From contig OENT01000751.1 in assembly GCA_900239685.1 (NCBI GenBank), positions 1 through 64,000 on the forward strand: a stretch of 64,000 bases of DNA, written 5' to 3'. The notes beneath the pieces were generated by a model that was given only the letters and a program-made list of their open reading frames with translations, had not been told where the DNA came from and made no database searches. This DNA is from Rotaria macrura. Lineage: Eukaryota > Rotifera > Eurotatoria > Philodinida > Philodinidae. Made by a program: the position numbers and the translations under genes. Shown here piece by piece: positions 49,301 to 62,006 of the stretch (positions within the stretch are counted from its first letter, which is position 1; each line of letters opens with the position of its first letter).

Positions 49301-50534
49301 TACAATTCAATAGAAACAGCGAAGAGTCGTTGTATGCACATTGCGTCAGGTATCAATCTATGGCATGTTTTTTACCTAATAGGAAGTAAATGGAGCACAG
49401 TAAAGCGCTACTGTAACTCATAGCCTTTGATCACTTGATTTACAAGCCTAATTAGTTTATTTTTTGAAAATTTTGATTTAAATATATGATTAATTTTAGT
49501 GTAGAACGACTCGAATAATAAACGATAGCTGAATAATTGTATGAAATAAAATTTGATTGAGTATTTAGATCTGATATTGTATCTATTGTTAATTGACTAT
49601 GTCTTAATCTCTTCGATAAACAACAGTAGTTTCTTGTGTGCATCGATGAACATGAAAACAATAGCAACAACAGGTCCAATTCGATAAATTCGATAAAATT
49701 TCAAGAGTACTTTATTCAAATATTTTCTCTTTCTCTACTCTTCTACATCATAAAATCTATGTAATAAATTCAATAGAATTTTCCACGGGAATAAAAAAAT
49801 AGATAATTTTACTAGTTACTTTCCTATTGCCTACAGGTGACTGAAAACGTTTCATCTTCTTCATATATATATAGAAGACAGTTTTCGTATATATGTATGT
49901 ATATTGCATATATCGATACTAGTTCAGTATTATTACCATGTGGTGAAAAGATTGTTAAATTAATTGGTGAATTCGATACACCCATATCATCTCGCACAAT
50001 AGCTTTGGTATCATTTTCAATTTCTGCTCGTACATCGGCATAATTAATAAATCTTTGCTGTGGTTTATGTCCAAATACGGCATATTCTAATTCAAATGAA
50101 TAATATTTATGTTTTCGATTATTCTTTTACTTTTTTTCGAACGTATTACCTTGGCCTTGGGATGTTATCAGTTGAAGAACAAGCGGTCGTTTTGTGACCA
50201 TATTTCCACCCCGAGGGAGAAAATCGCTATAAAATACAGAAAAAATAGGATCATTGAACGAAAATAACATGAAAAATTGTATATGATATGCGCACCGTCC
50301 AACAATATTCTCTAGTACGGAACTTTTACCAGCAGATTGAGCACCAACAACTGCTATTTGTGGCAAAGTCAATGTCAATTTTGCATTCACTGAAGTGAAT
50401 ATATGTTGAAGTTGATTGATCATCGGAATTAACAATTCCATATCTTATGAGAAAGAAATAATATGTTGCTTATTTTTCGATTTAAATTAGTGGATTTATT
50501 AAAATTTACTTGGATTTCCTGCGTGATTTGCCAT
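40395..50534 (-). CDS. DNM: Classical dynamin GTPase, complete 24-exon gene
   Basis: The 24 exons start 50534-50510, 50443-50296, 50226-50150, 50086-49937, 49114-48812, 48755-48632, 48573-48373, 48037-47899, 47829-47762, 47700-47562 and 47493-47336, and continue 45637-45586, 45326-45216, 45146-45037, 43169-43040, 42963-42817, 42757-42701, 42645-42568, 41806-41613, 41547-41380, 41276-41187, 41031-40876, 40679-40611 and 40458-40395. They total 985 residues. GTPase motifs: P-loop GAQSAGKSS (42-50), DLPG (141-144), TKLD (210-213). The stalk follows ([32 protein letters not shown]), then a PH domain (~529-650: [42 protein letters not shown]), a GED (~665-755: [18 protein letters not shown]) and a Pro-rich tail (~790-985, ending RPPVPQRN). 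It pinches endocytic vesicles by GTP-driven helix constriction; the tail binds SH3 partners. Long introns are 822, 1,698 and 1,867 nt. An Ala/Ser run lies in exon 22. Confidence 0.95.
43626..43626. other. Ambiguous base (N), probable assembly gap
   Basis: The only N in the window lies in the left arm, between CGACTCATGT and AAAAGTACAG. In the right arm, about 190 nt separate the matching sequences. A collapsed or unresolved stretch at a hairpin is likely. Confidence 0.7.
44083..44249. mobile_element. Nested hAT-like MITE with 8 bp target duplication
   Basis: The terminal inverted repeats are TAGTCGCGGCG (left) and the complement of TAGTAGCGGCG (right). The flanks are GTCTAGCT (44075-44082) and GTCTAGAT (44250-44257), an 8 bp duplication with one change. 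The right copy fits the nTCTAGAn preference known for hAT elements. The 167 bp are GC-rich compared with their host and hold an 11 bp inverted pair (GGGTGGGCTCA / TGAGCCCACCC). Non-coding. Confidence 0.8.
45638..47335 (-). other. Dynamin intron 11 (1.7 kb) with (CAATT)n microsatellite
   Basis: It runs from GTAGAT at 47335 to TTGTAG at 45638. A (TCAAT)5 run lies at about 47160-47187. I see no exon and no long inverted repeat. Confidence 0.6.
49115..49936 (-). other. Dynamin intron 4 (822 nt)
   Basis: The donor is GTAATA at 49936 and the acceptor TTTTTAG at 49115; phase 1 is kept on both sides ([14 protein letters not shown]). No internal feature is recognised. Confidence 0.7.
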
Positions 50535-53500
50535 GGCTAGTCCTAAAGGAAAAAATAAAGAGACAAGTTTTTCTCCTTATATGTGAATGTCAAAAGACGT
50601 TTTTCTGTTTTGTTTTTCAACATACAATAGTTAAAAATATTATGATATATCAATGAGGTGAGTCAACTCAATTCTTCTATCGTCATATCGAACGTACGAA
50701 CGAATAAATGATCACTATTTTAATAGTGATAGGAGGTTGAGTCAACTGTTTTTTAGTTGTTTGTTTGTTTGTTTGTTTTCTCGAATATATAATTTCCAAT
50801 AGAACAAGAGAATAGTCTAGATGGCGCTTAATTCAATAGTCGAGAACAATTCAAAAAACTAAATATTTAACAACATAAAACAAGATTGCATCGTCTATAT
50901 GCATATATGTACACATGATAATAATGATAATTAAAATACTCAATCAAGAATTAAAATGACGAACGAATGAATTGATAAGCGCACTTACAGATTACATGAA
51001 AAAAGTAAACGAGCACTTGACTGATATGTAAATTGAAAAGTATGAATCGTTTCTTTTCTCTAAAAAATTGAGTCATCAATATAGATCCAATAAGAAAAAA
51101 AGTCAGTATTTGTCTTTTCCTGTAGGTAAAAAACAAATCGATAGAAAGCGCTCGTGATTTTTTTTTAATGCGTAATCGAAGTACGAAAATGTTTATTTAG
51201 CTAATTCATTTATACTGTAAAAACAAAGAGTCTATTTACGAAAACAAATATATATATGCATGTATATATTTGTATTCATCGGAAATAAAAATCAATCAAT
51301 ATACATTACAACAATCTAGTCGTTTGGATAATCTGTTAATTACTGCTTCAGATCTGATTCATATTTATTGAAAGGATCAAAAAGAATTGCTGCTTATCTT
51401 TTCAATGAGTTTTATAAGATTTTAACGGATAATTTGATTTTTCTATATAACTTGCATACATATATTTCGTGTTTCGATAAGCAGTAGCATTTTATAAATT
51501 GGCCAATGGCTTAGTATTCAGTAATATTTTTCTATAAATGATGAAATACTACTGCCATGTTTTACAGAAAAAGTAAAACAATGATCTAGGAAATGATATC
51601 AAACAAGAAAGAATCTGATTTTGCGTCATCTCTCAGTTTATGAAATTGATGGAGTATTGATATGCTAGCATATTTCTATCAAAAATCTTGTGTTTTCTAT
51701 ATTTTTTAGAGAATAACGGCCTATCGATCTATACAGGTATAAAAAACAGAGATGTACGAGGCATGCCTCACAAAAATAAGAAAGAAAAATCTTTAATGCT
51801 TGGAAATGCATTCGTAAGGAAATAGAAATATTGTAATTGAATAATAGCTTTTTTTGTCTCTCATAGAAGTAAAAATAGAAATCTAAACGTGACTGTCACT
51901 TCAAATAATTTATATTACAATACTAGATGAAAACATCAACGAAATGAGTCGTATTTTTCTTGCGATATCAATAAGGTTTATCGAGAGCTCTAGTCTCATC
52001 TTGAAATCGTTAGATTGCCGTTATTTTAATCACTTGTTCAAGTTGATACATATTTCAAGTGAAAACTATTGTATTACGATTAAATCAATGCAAATGTAAA
52101 TTAAGATGATTTTGTTATTTAACAGTCAACTTCGTGTTTCAATATGACTATCTGCATATTTTATTAGGCCATTGTACGAATTCGATTATGCTCGTTTTGA
52201 ATTTGAGGTTTCTGGATTATCGTCATAATTAGCATCAAGATGAAAAACGATGGCTTGTTTAATCATGACCTTGATATTAGTCTTGCGTGTTGATCAAAAC
52301 ATGTGGAATGTATTTGTTTGGTTCTTCGTTCACGAGAGAAAACAGTTAAATTAAAGAATCTTATCAAACAATAAATTGAAAATTCTATTGATTGATTTTT
52401 TCTCCAGTATCGTTTGAGCTCTAAAACATTGTGATACTTATGTAAAAAATGTACTATATAGTAGTATGCTACGTTGATCATAAAAGCAAAACAATTTTTA
52501 ATCAACTTGAAAGTTTCACAATAGCCGTCAACTGAAGAGTCAAGAGAAGATCATATACATAAAAATAGATTTGAGAACTTAGAAAGAATGAATTCAATGG
52601 CAGGAAGCCGTTCAAATTAATATGAACACTAGAAGTAAGACCATGTACGAACAAGGAAAATCAAAAACGGACTCATGACCTACTGGCGAAGGATTATTTT
52701 CGTTTAAATAGGAGTAAGGTATCTCTAATAGTAGCGAAATCATATAATATTGAATTGATGCTGTCATTATTCAAAAATATTAGAGTCCTTGACATTTCTA
52801 CGAAATGAAAGTATTTTTTCAATCAGAAATGTATTATCTCCCAAGATAACAGTCACTCACTGTAGAAATCAACTGCTAAGAATAATCTTACAGTACAAAC
52901 GTTACCATTTTTAGCAACATTTCAAGTCTGGGAATCCGACCGTAATGTTTCATTTGTTGAAGTCATTGACACATATTCTATGAAAAGTGATGTCAATCCT
53001 GCAGTAATTCACGTATTCCTGCCTATCACCATGATATCGAACGATGTCAAATAGTTGACTATGTTCTCTCTTAGAACGGTTACGATTGAAGTTCTCTGCT
53101 ATTAAACTGTCTTTACAAGTACTACAGAGAAATAATTGAAGTTCGAACTGTGCTATCGTCAAAATACATCTAAAATCTCTATATTGAATAGGGCTATAAT
53201 ACAATATCATTACTGTCCATAAGAAATTGATTCTAAATTCTAGAATTTTTCTTCTCTTAATAGATATACCTCATCTTCGGGGAATATCCAATCGTCCGAT
53301 TTTGATAGATCGTTTCTATCCTTTATTAAGTCTACTTCGTATTTATTGGTGTATAGTAGACCAACATATTTAAACTTAACTTCATCTCAAATTTTGTCAT
53401 GCATCTTCTTCTAAACATCTTACTAGAATCGATCGACGATTTCGTATCAATCAATTTAGTAGGATCTTTTTTTTTCGATACTTTCTTCCATTTATGACAG

Positions 53501-55197
53501 TAATCTTTTATTAACATGTTAACGAAAGTCATCGTGTACTTGCTACGATGTCTTCTTTCCTTGGATCGATGATAGAAATATATATAAGAATTTCTCAGTG
53601 CCCTTTTTTTCATGTCGTGACGCATCTTGATTAGTTGATCTTCTCCAAATTAATTAGTAAATGTCCATATTTATCATGAAAATGTTATCTGTTACTTTGC
53701 TTCATACCGTTTTGGCTTTCCTTTTCCTCTTTTTGTTGTTTTGTTTTTCCTCCTTCGATTTTCACAATGAATATTATTATCATTCGTTGAAACATTTTGC
53801 ATCAACATGTTACCATGTGTTACAAAATGAATAACAATATGTTTCGCATTCGCTTCGATATTTGCTATACATTATTTATAAGGATTAAGTGATGATTAGA
53901 ATAGAAATAAAACGATTGTTATTTTTCTTCTACTTTATAACTTATCATGTCTAATGCTGAGTAAAGATTCATCTATCTTAAATTTTACAGCATCAAATCT
54001 CGGGATTAAATCATACTTCATACTGTAAATTCGCAATGTTGCACTTAGTTCGTCTTGTATCAGACGCATTTCATTATTTTGGAATCTCTATGACAAAGAA
54101 AACATAATAGGACGATGAAATAGTTCGGATTGATTTTCTTATTTGTAGTACGATGGTAAATCTTTCAAAGGCGTCTTAGTGTCGACCTTTGCACAAATAC
54201 TTATCCACAAAAACATATCATTGCCTTAGGCATTTTCATAGTTTGCATACGACCGTTGCGACACTTTCTAAAATAGAATTACAGAGATTCGCGTACAATA
54301 TTTTTGATTCGTATATATTTGCTTTTGATTAGTATAATAATTTGATTCGATAAATGGATTTCATGAGTGTTTCTCTACAATTCATAAGCATTTGTGTGTA
54401 ACTGTCAACTCGCCACTACATGCATGTTCTACATTCCTAACAACTATAAATACCTACGGGTATATTCTGAAATTGATGTCGAGATATGTTATTATTTATA
54501 ACACTTTGTCACGATTTCCCTCAACAACATTCAGTACGTGAAGTTTCGATATTGACATAGAAATTGTGCATTGGTTTACAACTGAATGAAAATCGTTGTT
54601 TGTAGAAGTGCGAGTTATTTTTAATCATCTATATCCATAGACACAACAATCGTTCACATCATGGTATTCATGGTAGACATGTGCGAGGACGAATTCCAAT
54701 GTTCTTAGTTCAGAAAATATGCAATTGAAAAAATTTGAATCTTTTCAACAAGTCATACGCATCAAGGTTTGCTGTTTTGCGAAGTTTCAAGTTGGCATTT
54801 TGAATATCGATTGTTCTAGTTTATTCTGAAGAGAGGATCACGATCATCCTTTCGAAATAATCCGAGATAGGATCTTGACTTAAGTAAATTATCAGATCGA
54901 ACTCTTCTCAAAGTATTCAGATCTCATAAGAATCTACACGACGCATGAATTTTCTGCTTGCCACTCATAATTATTCGCTAGCCAGAGTACTACAAATGAA
55001 CTATCTCTTTGAATATGAATTATTCCATAATGATAAATCATGAGCGAGAAGTTCAAAGTTTATAAAAAAAAACAGGTTGATCAATAGACATTGCTTGATA
55101 GTTTTAATGACAATTTTCATTCAATTATTAAACGATTGACTATTCAGTTTAAAATGAGTATTAAACCAGAAAAGAAACAAAAAACAAACATGTAAAA
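50535..55197. other. Dynamin upstream region, no gene recognised
   Basis: About 4.7 kb with a (TTTG)n run near 50757-50780. An imperfect repeat of GAGTCAACT occurs near 50657 and 50737, with ATCACTATTTTAATAGTGAT, a 20 nt near-palindrome, between them at about 50711-50730. Lys/Arg-rich frames at 53332-53625 and 52950-53210 have no recognisable motif. Dynamin's promoter and any 5' untranslated exons should lie here. Confidence 0.5.
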
Positions 55198-55972
55198 TTA
55201 GTAATGCGTTAACACATGGTCAACATAATCTTTTAAAATATCTAAATTAATTTGATCCCGAATTTCAAGTACCTTATGACCAAATTTTTCGGCAATTAAA
55301 ATATTTTTTACATCATCATCAAGTAATAAAATTTCATGTTGCTTTATTGTTTTATTCCGTTTGGTTGCTATTTCAGTAACAACAGATGATAAATGATATT
55401 CTTTTCCAAGAAAATCATGATCATTCACATTTGATATAAACTCTGGAGTATTACATCGTATGATAATTCGATCAGTTTTACTAGAACAAGTTTAATAGTC
55501 AGAGATATCATCACAATCATTAAGAAAAGTTCTCTCCTTACGAAGTTTTGAATGCTAATTCAAGTAATTTTCGAATAAGTTGTTCTTGTGACGAAAATGA
55601 TACGATACATACATGAAGTGTTTGACTAAATGATGGTGATTCCAGAATTTCGTGTATAAAATAAATAAATGTCGATCGAATGTATTCTAATAGATTATCA
55701 ACTGTTCCTTGATAATAGCCACACGTATGTATTGATAATAATGTATTATCGAAATCAATAGCAATAAGTTTTATATTTTTACGCTGTAAACATAATACAA
55801 TATCTCGAGCTTTAGCACGTTGTCCAGCTACATATTTAGAACTACTTATACGTTTTGGTAAACCGTTTGAAGGATGATTTATGTGCTTATCGGATTTTTT
55901 AAATTTTATTGGAGTTGCTGTTGATGATAATATTATTTTATTTGAGGGAGGAACTTGAATTACACCAGACAT
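55198..55972 (-). CDS. HAD-superfamily phosphatase-like protein
   Basis: Two exons (55972-55542 and 55480-55198) with a 61 nt intron GTAAGG...TTCTAG join in phase 2 to give 237 residues. Motif I of the haloacid dehalogenase fold is clear at about residues 72-77 (IAIDFDNTLLS: DxD followed by NT). A motif II-like strand ending in Ser/Thr follows (VCIVSFSSQ), and a motif IV-like acidic pair comes late (EILLLDDDVKNILIAEKFG). HAD enzymes use the first Asp as nucleophile to remove phosphate. The substrate is unknown, and the fold is also used by non-enzymatic scaffold proteins. The first ~60 residues are basic and Ser/Lys-rich. There is no signal peptide or membrane segment. The start is the first ATG after upstream stops. 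Confidence 0.75.
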
Positions 55973-56424
55973 ATCGACGATACAGTAGAAACTAATTGAT
56001 TAATTATATGCTGTGTTTTTATTGATGAATTCGGGTGAAAGACACCATGAAGAGAACATCATTCACATGAATACGTAGGCATTCGTCTCTCTAGATAAAG
56101 GTAAATGTGGGGGCGATGTTTGTATGCAATATGCATCCTACATACATACTTCCTCTCTACCTTTCTCTCTATACCGAAAGAGTAAAAGTATGACAAACAC
56201 ACACATATACACACACGTTAGAATAGAGCTCATTACAGTCAGTGACGTACAATTTTGCGCACATCGTTACTGATCAAAGAAATATACAAGGCTGTTTTAG
56301 TCACGAACATTACCTTAGCCAAAAATAAACAAATCATGTATTCCCATAAGAACGATTAAACAATAGGACTATAAATATTTTCTTTATTTTTTCTTTTATT
56401 GCACAAATAAAAAAGAAGTCCCTT

Positions 56425-59400
56425 TCATTTCAATAATATTGACAAAACATCTTCAGGTTTCATAATACCAGATGAACCAATGATAATCTAAAACGAAAAA
56501 TTTACACTGCATTTCATGAATAGTCTTTCTCTCTCACTTGTTTCTTTATTTGTTGACTGTATTCATGAATAAGTTGAACTTCATGAGATGTTATACCACC
56601 GACAATGAATATAACAAGTGTCGAATAATCATTGCTAGTCAAAGTTGGTTTTATATCACCAAAGAATCTATTTATTAAGAAAAAAGAAGAGAAGCTAATT
56701 ATATTGTTATAGCCATGATTCAATATTTTTCCAACCCTCTAGCAGCACTTGTTAAAAAATCTGTCAAGCCATCAAAAGGTACATGCTCAATATCCTGCAT
56801 TAATTGTTCTTGTTGTGTTGTAGAAACATTCGTAGAACCCATCAGACGAGATGAAATTGATAATGATGATGATGATGATGATCCCAGAGTTTCGTGTCGT
56901 TTAAATAAATCAAGTACTTGCTTCAGTAATGATTGTCTATAGTTTGGTTGTTCATCATGACCGTGAACAAAGAGGGAACTGTTAAAAAATTGAACAGAAA
57001 TGATCATTCGCATAAGTACATTTCTAAAGAGACAAACTTCAAATATTTAAAACGTCGTTTATACGAAAATAGTAAATCGAGTTTTTGATAGATTACATCA
57101 AGAACATATTCGATTTCTAAACCGAATCCAAGAACTAGAAGGAAAGTTGTCAATGAATTCATTTTAAACTTTCATAGTCTATGTCTTACTTTTCAGCTCA
57201 TCACGAAGAGTTTTTGTAAACGATGAATCACGAAGAATTTCTTTTCCGATTAATTTCTTTAAAAATAGAAGATTAGATGCTTTTAAAAATGAATCATTGC
57301 TCACATGTGTACGATCCTTTTCTTCTTTACCATAGAATACGTCGTCGCCAGCAAGGCAATAGATATGAATAAGAAGAATAACATAATCGAGCAGTTTGAA
57401 TTGACTAAAGATTTCAAATGAAATTAAAAAAAGACCGATGTACGTGTGGGAGAAAATCTTCTAACCGTTGATCTTCGGATTTCATTAAATCTTCTTTTAA
57501 TGTCTGCCATATAATGGAGAATAGACTCGGACCAGCATTTGTTGTTAGGGCTTGCACAAGAATCTTGACATAATATTCAATTTCTATTAGGGAAATTTTT
57601 TACAGTTGTTTTACTAACTTTTTCAAGACCCATCAATCGTTCAAGTTTTTGGTTTTGACTGATTGAATCCATAATTTGCATCAAGCAACAAGATATGACA
57701 AGAAGTTCATAATTTTTAGAAATTACTTTCTGTGATTGTCTAGCATAAAGATCGAGAAGTACAACTGAAATTCTTCCATGTCTTTCTTCTTTTGTTACCT
57801 GAATTTTTCTAGGCAAGCGCTAATTGCAGCAGCGGATACTTTCACAGATTTTATTTTAGTTTCCAAATTATTATAAATAAGACATTCGAGAAGATGCGTG
57901 AAAACTTCGGTTGTAGCTACCTTCAATAATAAGAATCGATTTTTTCATAAATGACACGAAAAGTTGTGCAGAGAATCATTTTGATTTTTTAGTAATTGCT
58001 ACTCCAGTAATCATGCAAAGTGATGAACAAAACTTCCTTTCGTTTTTAAATTAACCGAACAATTTCCTACATCCTGATTCTAATTTTTATTGCCAATAGC
58101 GCTTGGTATATAAGACATCTTATAGTAAGATTTCTGAGAAAAATCAATCAGAAATCTTGAACGGAAGATCTGTGTGTTAATCTTTCGGTCAATATGTTCG
58201 AATATGAATATCTCACTGTACAACTTTTAGCTCATAGCATTGAGCCGTTGATGATTTATCAGCTTATTTAGAGCTAAAATGTATGCTTACATGTTTTAAG
58301 GGTTCCTCTTTCAAACCATGTGATACTGAGTTCAGTTTCACAACAAAATACAGGTAACACCTTGTTGCAATATCTCAACGCGTTCATATTATTCTGATTC
58401 AACAACAGCTAAGTCATGTAAACTACAAGTTTGATACCTACCCTGGCTCTACCCTTCCGAACGGATTTCGCATCCTAGACTTCACTGTACACAACCTGCA
58501 TAAAAACGCGACCAAAAAATTTGATTTTAATCCAATTATGATCTGGTATTTTTATGTCAACCGGTTTTAATCTTGATGACTCTAACACATGTGTCTCTTC
58601 AGCTCTCACTCAGAAGCTTCAATTTGTTTCTTACTGTTCTCACTCTTCAGTCTGGTCAATGGTAAGCACAACATTAAAATCATCTTTGTTACACTTACAC
58701 ATCCGATACAAAGACATACTTAGTCGTCGAAGAAAACGTTTCAGCAAATCGGAATAAATTCTGCCAGTTTAGTCTTGCTTTAGTCAGAAAAAATCAATCA
58801 AATCAAGTTTTCTATCGTTTCCTACATGGAAATGCTCGATATTTAAGTAAATATGAACAGATTTCTATTGTCACTATGTTTAAACATATTTTTATTCACT
58901 TCCACCGAAAATTGAGTCCAACACTAGAAAATATTTTGAAATTTTCTTAAGAATGAAATAACTATCAATAATAATTGCACTGTTTAACTTTTATTTTGTT
59001 TCTTCTAAAACTCTGGCATTTGCACTGAAAATACGTTCACTTTTCGCTGAACTAGCTCGACTACGAAAAAGACACTTTGCTAGTATATTGAGTTGTCGAT
59101 AATTCACTGATCATGTGCCGCATCATTCTAATGCTAATTCATCTTTAAGAAAAGTTTACTTTACTTTCGCATTACAATAGACTTTGTCGTAATAAGAGTC
59201 TTGTGGAGCACGAATTTCGTACTCTATACCCTAGCCAACATAAGTTTTGATACCATGATATTACCCTACCCTCCACTTCTCTTTCCCTAGCGCCAACCCA
59301 CCCTGCAGGACTCTAAATCGCAACAGTTTTCTTCTTTGATTTATCTAAATATTTTCACAAATGGAACATAAAAATAACGATTCTGACAATAGTTAGTTCA

Positions 59401-61702
59401 AGGAATAACTCTACGTCTGCAATTGTCAATGAGAAACAAATCGATATAGTACCTTCAGGAGTGTATGGTTTGATTGAAGTCTTACAAACATTGAATCTCA
59501 CAGTAAAAACCAGTAACCTTCTAGTTCATGAGATATTCTTGAGTAGACTCAAGTATAATCATAGATTAGTGTCTTCGTGCGTCAACTATCTTAACCAAAA
59601 GTTTTGCCTTTGGTTTCGAAGTAAAAATCACTCATGGCTGAATTTTAACCAGAAAATCATCTAAAATATATTTTTAATCACACATGCACGAAGACGAATT
59701 TGATGACATTTGTCTCAATGTATAAGAACTTGAAAGATTATTTCGTATAATTGATTCAATCTACTCATGGTTATGCTCAATTAAAACAACAACTCAGAAT
59801 GTTTTATCAAGAAGAGTTATTGAATTCTGGCGAGTGATTTGATTTCGTATGAAGATGAGAATTATCGAAATACAATGCAAATTAATTTTAAATTGTTGAA
59901 ACTAAAAATTATTGTATCTAAATAGTGCCTACACTCATAACACTTAGAATATAATCATCTTTTTATCTTTGCTGTTAGTCAATTCGAAGAAATATGATAC
60001 GCGTCTTTTTTCCTCTTCAGATTGAATAATTAGTATGTCCTATATATATACGTGAGGACATCTCGGCAATGACCATATAAAACTGTCATTATCATAGATT
60101 CTTACAATTAGAGTAACAACTACCGTAAATCGATGAACTTTTATTCAAAGGTGGAACTTGTATCTCCATTGATTTCAGTACTTCTTATCTCCATTAGTTT
60201 TAGAAATGTTCAGATTAACATACTTTCGATTTTGAATAAATTATATTATAAAAGACGGATTTAACATCTTCATTTTCAAATCTACGTCTCATATCGGCAA
60301 ATAAATATGAATTAAAATCATTCTCGAATTTCGTCCTATTAATAGATAGAAACATGTAAAAAACAAACCAAACGAAAACCTATACTTCATCATTTAATTG
60401 ACTTACGATGAAGTTTTTAACAAAGCACGAGTATCAATTTTAACATCAATCGTACGTTGATGACAACCATCGGAACTTTTTATCCGTATATTAGGTAAAA
60501 CATTCATAATTTGTGCAAGTAATGTATCTTGCTGATGAGATGACGGCGTCGCTAAATCTAGATGACGATCAATTAATAGTAAAGCTATTTTATTTTCACC
60601 CGACTAAAAATATAAATTAGAATTTTTTCAAGTCGAATGCTCTAATACTTTTCGTCGCTGTTTAACATTTGCCATTTGTGTATATTCACGAGCAATAATA
60701 TGACTTAAAGGACCAAGTACAAAAATATTTTCACGTGCATTCATACTTGTCATTAGACTGTTCAATAGTTCAGCATGAATCTAAAATGGACGATTTTTTT
60801 CGCGTTTGTGTACAAAATTCGAGAAGGAAAACGTCGTCTGTTACTCGAATTGTTTGCATTTCATTTTTTTGAAATATATTATCGAGTGATGTCATCTGAA
60901 TGAAACAATGAAAAACATTTTCTCGCTTTTCTTTCTTGTTAGAATTTACTTTAGTTTTATCATTAGGTAATGATGTCAACGTATCAATCGATGGTAATTC
61001 ATATGGAATAAGAGTTGGTGTTAAAAAGAAAGAATCCGTTATAGAAATAAATGGAAATTGTAAATATTTTATTTGTATGAAATCATATAGATGCTCGGCT
61101 AATTCGTTTTTATCATCATTGATTATTGACGGTGAACTAGTTAATAAGGTAATCGATTCGAAATTCTGCTCGGTACATACATCATTTAAACGAGATATTG
61201 GTATTGATTGACTAAGGATGATAACTAGATTGAGATGTTGATTATTTTCAAATGCATTCTAAAGGTAAGAGAAAAAGGACTAGAACATGTTGTCTCATGA
61301 AAGTTAACTTATTTACAAGATCATGAATTTCTCTGATAGTTGGACGATTTCTTGTACAAAATAAATGTCCGATTATATTTGTCATACGAAACCATTCCAA
61401 TGTAATTTTATCGGTCAAAACTAAAGCATTGGAACAGACTTTACATATTGAATTTATATGATTCGTTTGAATAGTTGATAATGATATTGAAGTTGACATA
61501 GGCTGCGAATTATCAGTGTCCTATTTTATTAATATTAAAATGAGTATAATAATCGTTCTTTATAAATTCATTACACTACTACTATAAATTTACGTTTCTT
61601 TTTACTTATGGTACTCAGTAACCAACGGGAGACATTCGATCGGAGATGTCGCCTATACTCGTCCATAAATTGTAATCGATCAGAAAGTTTTCCGAGTATC
61701 AT
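56425..61702 (-). CDS. SCFD2: Sec1 family domain-containing protein 2 (SM-family)
   Basis: The proposed exons are 61702-61583, 61520-61317, 61258-60950, 60895-60845, 60780-60649, 60603-60407, 60335-60224, 57920-57840, 57798-57619, 57563-57436, 57404-57190, 57134-57020, 56978-56736, 56667-56538 and 56487-56425. Total length is 759 residues (human about 684). Matches to animal SCFD2 run in order: LNLVIILSQ, IFVLGPLSHIIA, IALLLIDRHLDLATPSSH, LLDYVILLIHIYCLAGD, RQSLLKQV, DIEHVPFDGLTDFL and LVIFIVGGITSHEV. SM proteins chaperone SNARE assembly; SCFD2's exact step is unknown. The alternative start, ATG 61499, corresponds to the usual N-terminus; the extra 47 residues rest on a 62 nt in-phase intron. 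Several introns are tiny (31-64 nt), one is 2.3 kb. The 31 nt intron (57405-57435) and its GTCTTT donor are the least secure. A Ser-rich run near 56860 comes from a (GAT)n repeat. Confidence 0.9.
57921..60223 (-). other. Long (2.3 kb) intron of SCFD2
   Basis: It runs from GTATGT at 60223 to TTGAAG at 57921, phase 0 on both sides (YSKSK|VATTEV). No coding exon is seen; the small + strand frames here are not supported. Near 59250-59320 lies a block (GATACC, TTACCCTACCCT, GCAGGACTCTAA) whose parts recur near 62700-62770, suggesting a shared old repeat. Confidence 0.65.
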
Positions 61703-62006
61703 TCTTCGTAAATATTAAATAGAAATTCGTTGCAAAGCAACTGAACGGTTTGCCGACTTGTTGGTAATCAATGTACACGCTGGCAAATCCATTGTCTAAC
61801 AAAGAAAATCAAATCCTAGCAAACATTCTCACCGTAGTGAATACGATAGATCGGAACAGTGTAATGATCGAAGACATACAGAGGTTTTAAGTCATCGTTT
61901 TATCTAGCAGCCGTACTTATTTTACAAATCAAATGAAAAATGTATCAATTATACATACCTTATAAGTAGGAAAAGGTGGAATAGCTAAATGAAGATTTTT
62001 CGGCAT
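61703..62006 (-). other. Possible 5' untranslated or alternative first exons of SCFD2
   Basis: A small ATG frame at 62006-61958 (MPKNLHLAIPPFPTYK) is followed by a good GTATGT donor. A possible acceptor TTTGTTAG lies at about 61800. The join does not lead into the SCFD2 frame, so these would be untranslated or alternative exons, or chance. Confidence 0.3.

Noticed and set aside
53332-53625. 97-residue Lys/Arg-rich minus-strand frame
   Set aside because: No known motif, no convincing splice partners, and composition expected from A-rich DNA.
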